Below are positions 46,893 to 55,909 of a stretch of 64,000 nt of DNA, piece by piece (the stretch's first letter is position 1; the number at the start of each line of letters is the position of its first letter). The notes beneath the pieces were generated by a model that ran no database searches, was not told the DNA's origin, and worked only from the letters and a program-made list of their open reading frames with translations. The stretch lies in assembly GCA_018401705.1 (NCBI GenBank), contig JAGYKL010000005.1, forward strand, positions 98,062 through 162,061. The letters are read 5' to 3'. The stretch is from Bacteroidia bacterium. GTDB taxonomy: Bacteria > Bacteroidota > Bacteroidia > M30B66. The position numbers and the translations under genes were made by a program.

Positions 46893-47632
46893 AGCAGCTA
46901 ATTAAACTTTTCGTTTTTTGCTTAAGCCTGATTGTAATTGAATCATGCAGTAAAGATCACATGGGCGATTGTTTCGTTGGCACGGGCATCGTGACGAAAG
47001 AAACAAGGCAATTAGAAGCCTTCGATAGCATACGAATTGAAAGAAGACTGGAGGTAGTTCTTGTTGAAGACAGCGTAAATTACGTTGTTGTTGAAGCTGG
47101 CGACAATTTGCAGGAGAATATCGAAACGAATGTAGAAAATGGATTGCTCAGCATTAAGAACACAAGCAAATGTAATTGGGTAAGATCATATAAGATACCG
47201 GTAAAGATTGAAATACATTTTAGTTCTCTCAAGCATGTATTAATTCATGGCAGCAGCAATGTTAGCTCTGAAGATACAATTCGCCAGCCGTATTTAAAGT
47301 TTGAATTTAGAGATTCTTCGGGCGATTTAAACCTATTGGTTGACAATGAAGAAGTTTCTGTCATTCAGCACACTGGCTCAAGTGATGTTGTAGTAAAAGG
47401 AATTACAAAGCATTTGTCGGTTTATATGTCTTCAATAGGAACAGGCGACTACGACGAACTTTTTGCCGAAACTGTTTATGTTCAAACCCTGAGTTCTGGT
47501 TTTTGCAGAGTCTTTGGCACCGATACTTTTTTCTTTAGAGTTAATGGCGATGGTGGAATATTTTATAAAGGCGACGGAGAAGTGATTTTTTACGAAAGAA
47601 CTGGCAGTGGCAGCATTGCTCCAATTTTGTAA
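46889..47632 (+). CDS. DUF2807 (head GIN domain) lipoprotein
   Basis: A 247-aa predicted lipoprotein (lipobox IVIESCSK). The body is a DUF2807 right-handed beta-helix-like domain: EAFDSIRIERRLEVVLVED, VEAGDNLQENIETNVENG, LIHGSSNVSSED. Members are periplasmic or surface proteins without a known biochemical role. It overlaps the PagL-like gene by 4 nt and is followed after 6 nt by the GT-C gene. Confidence 0.85.
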   Translation: MKQLIKLFVFCLSLIVIESCSKDHMGDCFVGTGIVTKETRQLEAFDSIRIERRLEVVLVEDSVNYVVVEAGDNLQENIETNVENGLLSIKNTSKCNWVRSYKIPVKIEIHFSSLKHVLIHGSSNVSSEDTIRQPYLKFEFRDSSGDLNLLVDNEEVSVIQHTGSSDVVVKGITKHLSVYMSSIGTGDYDELFAETVYVQTLSSGFCRVFGTDTFFFRVNGDGGIFYKGDGEVIFYERTGSGSIAPIL

Positions 47633-47638
47633 TTGAAG

Positions 47639-49027
47639 ATGTTGCGTAAGAATGGCATCTTTCTAATTCTGTTTCTTTATATCGTAGCTGCGGCATTCAC
47701 CATTTTTCATTTTGATGGAACTGGAGATTCGGGAGACAGCCCAATGCATTATTTATTTGCCAAACATGCACCTCAACATCCCGAACTATATTTTGATCAC
47801 TGGGCAAAACCACTTTTCGTTCTGTTAGCCAGTCCTTTTGCTCAATTCGGATTCGTAGGAATAAAAGTGTTCAATGTGATTATTGTTGCCTTAACTGTCT
47901 TATTTACATACCGTTGCGCTGAGCTTTTGTCAATCAAAAACAAGTTAATTGTTGTACTAATTCTGCTTTTTACCCCACTTTATTTTGTGCTCACTTTTTC
48001 GGCATTAACTGAGCCATTTTTCGCGCTATTTATAGCGCTTGGCCTTTATGCTGTGCTTAAGCATAAATTAATTGCTGGAGCAATAATCATTTCATTACTA
48101 CCATTTATCCGGTCTGAAGGTTTGATTATAATTGGTGTTTTTGCCTTTTATTTCATTGTTAAAAAACAATGGAAAGTACTACCATATTTGGCATTTGGGC
48201 ATGTGTTTTACGCTGTAGTAGGATTTTCTGTTTACAAAGATTTACTTTGGATTTTCAAGAAGATACCTTATGCTCAATTGAGCAGTATTTATGGACAAGG
48301 CGAACTCACACATTTTGTTGAGCAGTTGTATTATACTGTAGGTTTGCCCATTTACATACTATTTTGGCTTGGCAGTTTAGTTCTCGCATACAAGATTGGT
48401 ATGAAGAGAATTTCTTCTGAAATCTTCATTCTGGTTTTCCTAGGATTTTTCGCATTCTTTACTGCTCATACCTTGTTTTGGTATTTGGGCATTTTCAATT
48501 CAATGGGTTTAAAACGAGTTTTGATTGGAGTAATGCCTTTGCTTTCAATCATTGCCATGATTGGATTCAATTTTCTGACTGAAGAAGTTTTCAGTTTCAA
48601 TACTAGTGTCAAAAAGCTCCTTCAAATTGCCCTAGTTTTAGTGATTCTTATTTTTCCTTTTACCCGAAATCATGCAGCAATTCATTGGAAAACAGATTTA
48701 TCGCTTACTCAAGACCAGGAGATGGCGCACAAAATTGCCAATTTTGTGGATGAAGAATTAAGCGATGAACATAGGTTCATTTTTGCCCATCCTTATTTGA
48801 ATATAGCATTGGAGATTGATCCATTTGATGCATCTCAAAAGCTCGAACTGCAGCTGGATGTATTTGATAAAATCAAAAAAGGAGACATCATCATTTGGGA
48901 TTCTTGGTTCTCTGTGTTGGAGCGAGGAATTACGACAGAAAGTATGGCGGAGCACCCTCAATTTAAAGAAGTTTTTCGTTGTGAGAATGAGGGGCAGGCT
49001 GTGTTTATTGTGTATCAATGGAAATAA
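47639..49027 (+). CDS. GT-C-type integral membrane glycosyltransferase-like protein
   Basis: About 462 aa from the ATG at 47639; a TTG two codons upstream is rejected. Ten or more hydrophobic segments. An acidic first loop, DGTGDSGDSPMHYLFA, is typical of GT-C enzymes that use lipid-linked sugars. The C-terminal ~100 residues are soluble. Acceptor unknown. Third gene of the run starting with the PagL-like gene, so it may also serve lipid A or surface glycans; that is inference from position. Confidence 0.75.
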   Translation: MLRKNGIFLILFLYIVAAAFTIFHFDGTGDSGDSPMHYLFAKHAPQHPELYFDHWAKPLFVLLASPFAQFGFVGIKVFNVIIVALTVLFTYRCAELLSIKNKLIVVLILLFTPLYFVLTFSALTEPFFALFIALGLYAVLKHKLIAGAIIISLLPFIRSEGLIIIGVFAFYFIVKKQWKVLPYLAFGHVFYAVVGFSVYKDLLWIFKKIPYAQLSSIYGQGELTHFVEQLYYTVGLPIYILFWLGSLVLAYKIGMKRISSEIFILVFLGFFAFFTAHTLFWYLGIFNSMGLKRVLIGVMPLLSIIAMIGFNFLTEEVFSFNTSVKKLLQIALVLVILIFPFTRNHAAIHWKTDLSLTQDQEMAHKIANFVDEELSDEHRFIFAHPYLNIALEIDPFDASQKLELQLDVFDKIKKGDIIIWDSWFSVLERGITTESMAEHPQFKEVFRCENEGQAVFIVYQWK

Positions 49028-49089
49028 AGTAAATACAGTTAGCATTGCTTGAAGCTTAATCAAAAGACATATTAAAATAACTTCTCTAA

Positions 49090-49104
49090 GCAGCCTTGGG
49101 CTGC
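49090..49104. repeat. Short hairpin downstream of the GT-C gene
   Basis: GCAGCC TTG GGCTGC, a 6-bp GC-rich stem 63 nt past the stop. There is no T-run, so it is at best a weak terminator. Confidence 0.4.
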
Positions 49105-49246
49105 ATTTACTAGCACTTAAATTTGATTGAATTTTTAACATGAGCTATCATATTTTAATTTCTCTTGAAACGTTAAATGGGAACAATTTTACTATCTTGT
49201 TTTGTTTTTAATTAAGGCATTGCCAAAATCAACTCTTAAAATAATT

Positions 49247-51757
49247 ATGCATCAACAGTATGCAAAATCAATATTCTGCTTATTATTATTACTAATTACA
49301 GTAATTACCTACGGACAAGAAGTAGTCCCCATTAATGAGTATAGTATAAATGATGAGGGAAGAGTTGAGTTAACCATTAACTCGAATCCTTTATCATACT
49401 ACATTCTTGAAGTTAGACATAATGCATCAGGTGAATACACACATGCCACTTCAATAACCATTGGCTCACCTGGTACAACATTAATTACAGAGTCATTAAA
49501 GGCATATCCGGAAAATCACTATCAGATACGCCGCTATTCTAAGTTAGATCCAGGGGATTACGATGGCGACGGAATTAATGACATTCAGGAGTTTGAACAA
49601 ATGCCTCTTCAAAACCCTTTGAATGCAGCCAGTGAGATTGAAATTTCTAACGGACTTATTAGCATCGATAGCTTTTCAACATTTAATGATTTATCGGTTG
49701 TTGAGGATGTTGTTCAATGGTCAGAATTTTTAAATGGCAAACTCTACGTTAAATTTATCATTGTTGATTTCCTTACTTCTAACCCAAAGCTTTACTTCAT
49801 AAATACTGAGACTCATTCTCTTCACGAAGATTTTTCGAATACTATAGGTATTGATAATGTAGGAGATCAGGTAAAGCGAGGACAAATAATTTTTCATCCC
49901 ACAAGTATATCGCCCAATGGAACATTGGGAAATTTTGCATTTAATTTTAGTGGAGGGGCACCTGAAAGTTTTTCAAGTGTGCAAAAAACCTATGAATTGC
50001 TTGGTTCTAACATGCCATTCATTAAAAACAATCTTTCGTTTTTCATTACTCAAAGCAATGAGTCACAGTATGAAGCAGATATCAATTTGTACGATAGTTC
50101 AAGAATTTCAGTTTTGTTTGAATCAGATGTTTACGCAGCTATTGATTATTGGGGTCTTCACCCTGCCGAAGGTTACGGCTTCTTTAGAGAAGTTTCATTA
50201 GGCGAAGTTCCCGGACCAAAAGACATTGTTTTGTATGAAGCAATTCCGAATTCCTTGCCTCGCGTAGGAGGAATAATGACTTCAGCTATTCAAACCCCAT
50301 TATCTCATGTAAACCTTAGAGCAATTCAGAACAACATTCCCAATGCATTTATCAGAGATCCTTTAAGTATCGATTCTATAGCCAATCTGCTTAATAAATA
50401 CATCTACTTTAAGGTTGAGCAAAACAGATATATTATCAAAGAAGCTAGTGTGGAAGAGGTAAATGCATGGTACGAAAACATTCGTCCAACAGAAGAACAA
50501 AATCCGCCTCTTAATTTAAACTATAGTTCTATTGAGCCTCTCGATGAAATTACCTTTGATATGTTTGATGGGTTTGGAGCAAAATGCACCAATTTAGCTG
50601 TATTACGCCGGCTAGGATTTCCCGAAGGAACTGTTCCAGATGGCTTTGGAATTCCATTTTACTATTACATGGAATTCATGAAATTCAACAACTTTTTTGA
50701 AGAGATAGAAGCCATCATCCAAAACGAAGATTTCCAAAACAATAGGCAAATACGTGACGAAATGCTGGATGAATTGCGAGATCGCATAAAAGAAGCTCCA
50801 ATGCCGCCTTGGATGATTAGTGATCTATCGCAATTGCAATTGAGTTTCCCGTCAGGAACTCCAATTAGATGTCGCTCAAGTACAAACAATGAAGATTTAC
50901 CTGGATTTAATGGAGCTGGATTATATACATCAAAAACTCAACACCCTGATGAGGGTCATATTTCAAAATCAATCAAACAGGTTTACGCAAGCTTGTGGAA
51001 TTTAAGAGCTTTTGAAGAAAGAGATTTTTACAGAGTAAATCACTTCTCTACGGCTATGGGCGTTCTTTGTCATCCAAACTTTGAGGACGAAAAACTAAAT
51101 GGTGTTGGAGTTACAACAGACCCGATATATAATACAGAAAATACCTTTTATTTAAACTCTCAATTGGGTGAAGAACTTATTACAAACCCAGAAGCAAGCT
51201 CTATTCCAGAAGAAATTCTCCTAGATGATAATAGCAGTCAGAGCATTAATTACATTGTTGTTCAAAGGTCAAACCTTGCTCCAATTGATAGCTTACTTTT
51301 TGGTGAAGATTACTTGGAATTAATGCTTCAATATTTAGTAAAAATCCATAATGAATTTGCTATTCTCTATAAAGCTGAGCAAAATTCAAGCTTTGCCATG
51401 GATATTGAGTATAAAATTGATGCAAACAATCAACTTGTAATTAAACAAGCAAGGCCTTGGGTTTCGTTCATCTACCAAGAAAATGAAGAAGCTGAGGTAT
51501 TAACAAATCAGGAGATGTTTAGCGTATACCCTAATCCCGCTCAAGAATATATCAGCATTAAAATTCATGATGATAAATTATCTCGGCTTGTAATTATAGA
51601 TATCACTGGTAAACAAGTATTTAACAAAGATATTGAGCTAAATGGTAACTCAGTAGTGAATGTTTACCTCGAACGACTTATCCCGGGTGTTTATGTTATA
51701 GGAGGAGTTATTGGAGATGACGTAATGTATTATTCTAAGAAATTTGTGAAGCAATAG
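49247..51757 (+). CDS. Secreted PEP-synthase/dikinase-like protein with type A T9SS domain
   Basis: About 836 aa from the ATG at 49247; a longer TTG-initiated frame adds 15 residues before the signal peptide. Signal peptide (LITVITYGQ). A calcium-loop-like DPGDYDGDGINDIQEFE lies at ~101-117. A phosphohistidine swivel-like segment (TPLSHVNLRAIQNNIPNAF, His354) precedes a PPDK_N ATP-grasp domain (~435-750): FDGFGAKCTNLAVLRRLGFP, IRCRSSTNNEDLPGFNGAG, ending VIKQARPW. The order (His domain before ATP-grasp) is that of glucan water dikinases, not of PEP synthase. The C-terminal ~80 residues are a type A T9SS domain (VYPNPAQEYISI). Confidence 0.85.
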   Translation: MHQQYAKSIFCLLLLLITVITYGQEVVPINEYSINDEGRVELTINSNPLSYYILEVRHNASGEYTHATSITIGSPGTTLITESLKAYPENHYQIRRYSKLDPGDYDGDGINDIQEFEQMPLQNPLNAASEIEISNGLISIDSFSTFNDLSVVEDVVQWSEFLNGKLYVKFIIVDFLTSNPKLYFINTETHSLHEDFSNTIGIDNVGDQVKRGQIIFHPTSISPNGTLGNFAFNFSGGAPESFSSVQKTYELLGSNMPFIKNNLSFFITQSNESQYEADINLYDSSRISVLFESDVYAAIDYWGLHPAEGYGFFREVSLGEVPGPKDIVLYEAIPNSLPRVGGIMTSAIQTPLSHVNLRAIQNNIPNAFIRDPLSIDSIANLLNKYIYFKVEQNRYIIKEASVEEVNAWYENIRPTEEQNPPLNLNYSSIEPLDEITFDMFDGFGAKCTNLAVLRRLGFPEGTVPDGFGIPFYYYMEFMKFNNFFEEIEAIIQNEDFQNNRQIRDEMLDELRDRIKEAPMPPWMISDLSQLQLSFPSGTPIRCRSSTNNEDLPGFNGAGLYTSKTQHPDEGHISKSIKQVYASLWNLRAFEERDFYRVNHFSTAMGVLCHPNFEDEKLNGVGVTTDPIYNTENTFYLNSQLGEELITNPEASSIPEEILLDDNSSQSINYIVVQRSNLAPIDSLLFGEDYLELMLQYLVKIHNEFAILYKAEQNSSFAMDIEYKIDANNQLVIKQARPWVSFIYQENEEAEVLTNQEMFSVYPNPAQEYISIKIHDDKLSRLVIIDITGKQVFNKDIELNGNSVVNVYLERLIPGVYVIGGVIGDDVMYYSKKFVKQ

Positions 51758-51876
51758 ATGTGATTTGGATTCTTAGTATTTCATTCTCCACTCTTGCATG
51801 CTAATCATTTAAACAGAAGTTTGATGCTTTAGCATTCTACCCAAGGCAATGATTATAATCCTCTTAAAAAATATAA

Positions 51877-51896
51877 GTGAATAAAATTGTATTCAC
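51877..51896. repeat. Inverted repeat, possible hairpin
   Basis: GTGAATA / TATTCAC with a 6-nt loop, about 120 nt after the dikinase-like gene. It may be a weak terminator. The rest of 51758-52023 shows no gene. Confidence 0.4.
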
Positions 51897-52023
51897 AAAA
51901 CCTACCTGAACACGTTTTTGCTAAAAACAAAGGCATACTTGTTTAACTCTATTAAATTATTCGGATAAATGCTGAACCCAAGTTATTACAATGGATAAAC
52001 CAAATTCGAATTATTACATTAAC

Positions 52024-52512
52024 ATGAAAGGTTTACAACAAATACTTTTTGCCACACTATTAATTGGCGCAATCATTCTTAATAGCTGTACTCAAAGCCA
52101 TCAACAAGTAATTGCAGCTCAGCCTGGTGAGTTTCAAAAAACTTTACCGTTGGGAAACACAGAATATTCAATTGAATTGCCCGATTCATTTAGAATAGAA
52201 GAAGCCAATGGCAAGGAAGGTCAATTGGGCTTTTCTATCATTCCTTTGAATGAGAATTCAAACATGCACGGTTTTATTGAGCTTTTAAAGGGGAATCCGC
52301 ATTTAGTGGATGGTCAAACAAAGAAGGAAGTGTTTTGCAGGTCTGTTTTAAACGGTGAATCTGTTACATGGACTATCTATAAAACAGAAACAGATTATTT
52401 GTATGCCGAATCGTCTGAGGTTGGCGAACTAAGTGCAACAGCCGCTTCTAAAGATAAAAATGAAGTTGAACTGCTCATTAGAATTATTTCAACTTTGAAG
52501 ATGCAAGATTGA
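52024..52512 (+). CDS. Hypothetical lipoprotein
   Basis: About 162 aa from the ATG at 52024; an ATG at 51991 would add 11 polar residues ahead of the signal peptide. Lipobox LNSCTQ. The mature part is a small alpha/beta domain (PDSFRIEEANGKEGQLGFSI, VTWTIYKTETDYLYAES) that I do not recognise. No clear operon partner. Confidence 0.7.
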   Translation: MKGLQQILFATLLIGAIILNSCTQSHQQVIAAQPGEFQKTLPLGNTEYSIELPDSFRIEEANGKEGQLGFSIIPLNENSNMHGFIELLKGNPHLVDGQTKKEVFCRSVLNGESVTWTIYKTETDYLYAESSEVGELSATAASKDKNEVELLIRIISTLKMQD

Positions 52513-52577
52513 TTTGTTCAAATAGCTGCTTAAGACTAAAATAATTTAAAAATTTGAATATCAGGAGACTAAAAACG

Positions 52578-52598
52578 ATGTCCACCTAATGTCCACCT
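52578..52598 (+). repeat. Direct repeat ATGTCCACCT
   Basis: Two copies of ATGTCCACCT at 52578-52587 and 52589-52598, one base apart (11-bp period, one helical turn), about 70 nt upstream of the lipoprotein gene at 52668. The spacing suggests a protein-binding site. Confidence 0.5.
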
Positions 52599-52667
52599 GT
52601 ATATCATAAGACGTCAATTCTTAAGTTTTCATTTTTGATGTAAACAAAAAACTTATACAGATTTAAA

Positions 52668-53177
52668 ATGAAAAGAATTGCAATTGTATGTTCATTAGCG
52701 GCAGTTTTGTTTAGCTCATGTAAAAAGGAAGAATGTGAAATACCTGTTCAACCAGAATCAATTAAAACCCCAACAGCCATAAATATTACCTCATTTACCC
52801 TGTTTGGCTTTAATGCACTGAAAATTGATGGAGAACACTGGGATTCTGCTACTAATTTACCTGACCCCTTTATAGAATTTTACAACGACGAATCTTTAGT
52901 GTATAAATCTGATGTTATTAGTTCTGCCAACTCACAAGCAATTTATGAATTAAACACACCCACAGTTGGTGTTTTACCGGTTTCACTTCCTGCATCAAGC
53001 TATGGAACTATTGTACTCTTAGACTCTGATGGAATTAATGTTTTTGAAGAAATGGCGAGGATTGTCATCCAGGCCAGATATTTATATAATTCTGACAATG
53101 CTACCAGTTTTGAAAACGTTGAAGTTTTTGGCAATAATGGATTAAGCATGCGATTATCAGGAAACTTTATCTACTAA
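52668..53177 (+). CDS. Hypothetical lipoprotein
   Basis: A 169-aa predicted lipoprotein (lipobox LFSSCKK). The mature domain is beta-rich (NITSFTLFGFNALKIDGEHWDSATNLPDP ... DSDGINVFEEMARIVI) and begins FTLFGF...DGEHWD, reminiscent of C2-like sandwich domains, but I cannot name a family. A near-consensus -7 box (CATTTTTG, 52630-52637) and a direct repeat lie upstream. Confidence 0.7.
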   Translation: MKRIAIVCSLAAVLFSSCKKEECEIPVQPESIKTPTAINITSFTLFGFNALKIDGEHWDSATNLPDPFIEFYNDESLVYKSDVISSANSQAIYELNTPTVGVLPVSLPASSYGTIVLLDSDGINVFEEMARIVIQARYLYNSDNATSFENVEVFGNNGLSMRLSGNFIY

Positions 53178-53250
53178 TTCAGGCTGATTACGTTTCGCAC
53201 ACACCCGCCCTTTTTTCAATGTCAGCTTGGTGTTGTTTCCTAATGTGGTC

Positions 53251-53598
53251 TTAATTCATCAAGCTTAAAATTGCTATCACTTTGTTCTTTAAATCAGGCA
53301 AGTCATGTTTAATAATTTCCCAGACTAATTTTGAATCTATACCGAAATATTCATGAACAAAGATATTTCTCATTCCGATAATTTGATTCCATTCAATTTC
53401 TGAGAATTGAGTTTTTATTTCCTCTGAAACATGATTGCTTGCTTCTCCTATAATTTCCATTTGCTTTATACAAGCAAACCTCATCATCGAATTATCCATG
53501 AAAATTTCAAAGTCCGCATTAACTAAATATGTTTCTACTTCTACGATCGCATCGAGGATGTGACTTAATCTAGCTTTGTCACCAAGTTTACCTCGCAT
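53251..53598 (-). CDS. hepT: HepT-family RNase toxin (type VII TA)
   Basis: A 115-aa HEPN-domain (DUF86) protein from the ATG at 53598; an upstream TTG adds nine residues. The RX4HXY motif is intact: RNIFVHEY (Arg77, His82, Tyr84). HepT cleaves RNA (tRNA in studied cases); its antitoxin MntA adds AMP to the motif Tyr. It overlaps mntA by 11 nt in the antitoxin-first order. It is convergent with the lipoprotein gene at 52668. Confidence 0.92.
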   Translation of the reverse strand: MRGKLGDKARLSHILDAIVEVETYLVNADFEIFMDNSMMRFACIKQMEIIGEASNHVSEEIKTQFSEIEWNQIIGMRNIFVHEYFGIDSKLVWEIIKHDLPDLKNKVIAILSLMN

Positions 53599-53881
53599 AA
53601 ATAAGCTCCTTTTCACTATCAACAAATGGCTTGATGTATTTTGACAAACTATTTGAAGACACTAAGTCAACTCTGGTTTTCAGGATTTCTTCTAAATCAA
53701 TTTGCATTTGAATGAAACCTAAACCAATTCGTTGATTGTAATCTAAATCCACTAAAATGTCTATATCACTGCTATTGTCGGCCTGACCTCTTGCATATGA
53801 ACCAAAAAGATATGCCTTAAGCACTGGACGCGTCTTAAAGTAATTCTTGATGTTCTCAATTTTTCTTTTTTCAAGCTTCAT
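53588..53881 (-). CDS. mntA: MntA-family nucleotidyltransferase antitoxin
   Basis: A 97-aa minimal nucleotidyltransferase. The signature GSYARGQADNSSDID fits GSX10DXD exactly (Gly27-Ser28, Asp39, Asp41). MntA neutralises HepT by AMPylation of its active-site Tyr. First gene of the pair; its last 11 nt overlap hepT. Both are in an intergenic spot next to ispE, typical of a mobile TA cassette. Confidence 0.92.
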   Translation of the reverse strand: MKLEKRKIENIKNYFKTRPVLKAYLFGSYARGQADNSSDIDILVDLDYNQRIGLGFIQMQIDLEEILKTRVDLVSSNSLSKYIKPFVDSEKELIYAR

Positions 53882-53997
53882 ATTGCAAATATATCATTTT
53901 CGAAGTTCTCCCTTCAAATTCTAAAATTGTCCATTTCAGTTAACTCATTTAAAATCAATTTGACTGTTTAAGTGCATCTCTTTATTCGGGCTAGTTA

Positions 53998-54822
53998 TTA
54001 AAGCCAAATAAGTTTTATAAACCAGTCCTTGCTTTTAATTTTCTCGATACCAGGACAGTGCTCAAAAATCCCATAACAGCTCGATCCACTTCCTGTCATT
54101 GAAACATATTCAGCTCCGGCATTTTGCAACGCTTCAATCACCTCAGCTATCCCTGTAAATGACTCAATTACCGGAGCTTGAAAATCATTCCACACATGCC
54201 CTTGCCATGCAGAAACATCTCCATTTAACACAAACTCCTTCCATCCCGCGGGAGCGGTATTGGGATTAATTAAAGAGAATGCTTTGCCTGTTGCAACATG
54301 AACACCCGGGTTTATCAAAACAAGAAACTTACCCTTGAGAGAAAAATCAACTGGCTTTAAAACTTCGCCCCTACCACTCACCAAACAAGGTTTATCCTGA
54401 AGAAAGAACGGACAATCAGAACCCAATTCAGCTGCATAAGCCAATAATTCATCCCACGAAAGTGGTAAATCAAACAAATCTTTTAAGGCCCTAAGCATAA
54501 AAGCTGCATCAGATGAACCGCCTCCTAAGCCTGCTCCCATCGGAATTGCCTTATGAAGAAAAACATCAACTGAAGGAATGCTATATCGCTCATTTAGAAT
54601 ACGATAAGCTCTAACAACTAAATTATCACTTCCAGTATTAGGAATAGGCAAACCCGAGTAATGCATCAGCACTTCTCCACGACCCTGCTTGTGGGGAATC
54701 ACTTCAAGCGCATCACAAAGCTCAACCGGATAAAACAAACTTTCTAAGTCATGAAAGCCATCATCACGCTTAGCGGTGATGAACAATCCAATATTTATTT
54801 TTGAGGTAGGAAATACAATCAT
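53998..54822 (-). CDS. ispE: 4-diphosphocytidyl-2-C-methyl-D-erythritol kinase
   Basis: A 274-aa GHMP kinase, cytoplasmic. Step 4 of the MEP isoprenoid pathway: phosphorylates the 2-OH of CDP-ME with ATP. Start KINIGLFITAKRDDGFHDLES; the ATP-binding loop PMGAGLGGGSSDAAF is complete; the C-terminal motif is MTGSGSSCYGIF. The length is usual for IspE (~280 aa). It diverges from accA across 119 nt. MEP-derived isoprenoids would feed the CrtI-type carotenoid step encoded at 28142. Confidence 0.95.
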   Translation of the reverse strand: MIVFPTSKINIGLFITAKRDDGFHDLESLFYPVELCDALEVIPHKQGRGEVLMHYSGLPIPNTGSDNLVVRAYRILNERYSIPSVDVFLHKAIPMGAGLGGGSSDAAFMLRALKDLFDLPLSWDELLAYAAELGSDCPFFLQDKPCLVSGRGEVLKPVDFSLKGKFLVLINPGVHVATGKAFSLINPNTAPAGWKEFVLNGDVSAWQGHVWNDFQAPVIESFTGIAEVIEALQNAGAEYVSMTGSGSSCYGIFEHCPGIEKIKSKDWFIKLIWL

Positions 54823-54941
54823 GTAAATCGATATCAGCTATAAATCAGCAGCTTAAGCTTTTTTAACGTTTTTTAGGTGAGACTTCGAAAATACGGTATT
54901 GATATGAATGCTTAACTTGCGCACCTTGAAATTTAGGGCCT

Positions 54942-55898
54942 ATGACCTTTCTGGAATTCGAACAACCTGTTGCTGAGCTATTTGAACAACTTGAAAAAGC
55001 ACGTTCTCTTGCCGAAGATAGCCAGGTAGATATGAAAAAAGCCATCGTTGATCTGGAAAAGAAAATCGATACAACGCGAAAAGAGATTTACAGCAATCTA
55101 AGTCCCTGGCAAAGGGTGCAAGTTTCGCGACATCCCGACAGACCTTATACCTTGGCTTATATCCAGTATATGACTGATGGGAACTTTGTTGAATTGCACG
55201 GCGACCGCACGGTTGGAGATGACAAAGCCATGATTGGCGGATTGGGTTGCGTTAACGGCAAATCAGTTATGTTTATTGGCCAGCAAAAAGGTGCAAACAC
55301 CAAGATGCGTCAATTGAGAAGATTTGGGATGCCTAATCCAGAAGGATATCGTAAAGCCTTAAGGCTGATGAAATTAGCTGAGAAATTCGGCATTCCTGTA
55401 ATCTCACTTATCGATACTCCTGGAGCTTATCCGGGTCTAGAAGCTGAAGAACGTGGTCAAGGTGAAGCCATTGCACGCAATCTTTACGAAATGACCAAGC
55501 TTAGAGTACCTGTAGTATGCGTTATTATTGGCGAAGGAGCTTCAGGCGGAGCTTTGGGAATTGGTATTGGCGATAAGGTGTTAATGCTAGAAAACACGTG
55601 GTATTCAGTTATCTCACCAGAAAGCTGCTCTTCCATTTTATGGAGAAGTTGGGAGTTTAAAGAAAAAGCATCAACAGCATTAAAGCTCACAGCTACCGAC
55701 ATGATGAAGAACAAACTCATCGATGGAGTTATTCCAGAGCCAGTTGGTGGTGCACACACAAACTATAATGAGGTGTTTAAAACGGTGAAAACCGAAATAA
55801 TGAAACACATCGCCAAACTTGAGAAAATCAAACCCGAAAAGCGCATAGAAAAAAGAATTGAAAAATTCTCCGCAATGGGTTCTTACATTGAAGATTAA
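54942..55898 (+). CDS. accA: Acetyl-CoA carboxylase carboxyltransferase subunit alpha
   Basis: A 318-aa protein. It starts [19 protein letters not shown] and continues with [29 protein letters not shown], the CoA-site [27 protein letters not shown] and [18 protein letters not shown]. This is the standard AccA of the ACC carboxyltransferase, which needs an AccD partner; no accD is present in the window. It is followed after 11 nt by a different carboxylase beta subunit. Confidence 0.97.
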   Translation: MTFLEFEQPVAELFEQLEKARSLAEDSQVDMKKAIVDLEKKIDTTRKEIYSNLSPWQRVQVSRHPDRPYTLAYIQYMTDGNFVELHGDRTVGDDKAMIGGLGCVNGKSVMFIGQQKGANTKMRQLRRFGMPNPEGYRKALRLMKLAEKFGIPVISLIDTPGAYPGLEAEERGQGEAIARNLYEMTKLRVPVVCVIIGEGASGGALGIGIGDKVLMLENTWYSVISPESCSSILWRSWEFKEKASTALKLTATDMMKNKLIDGVIPEPVGGAHTNYNEVFKTVKTEIMKHIAKLEKIKPEKRIEKRIEKFSAMGSYIED

Positions 55899-55909
55899 TC
55901 CACTTTTTC

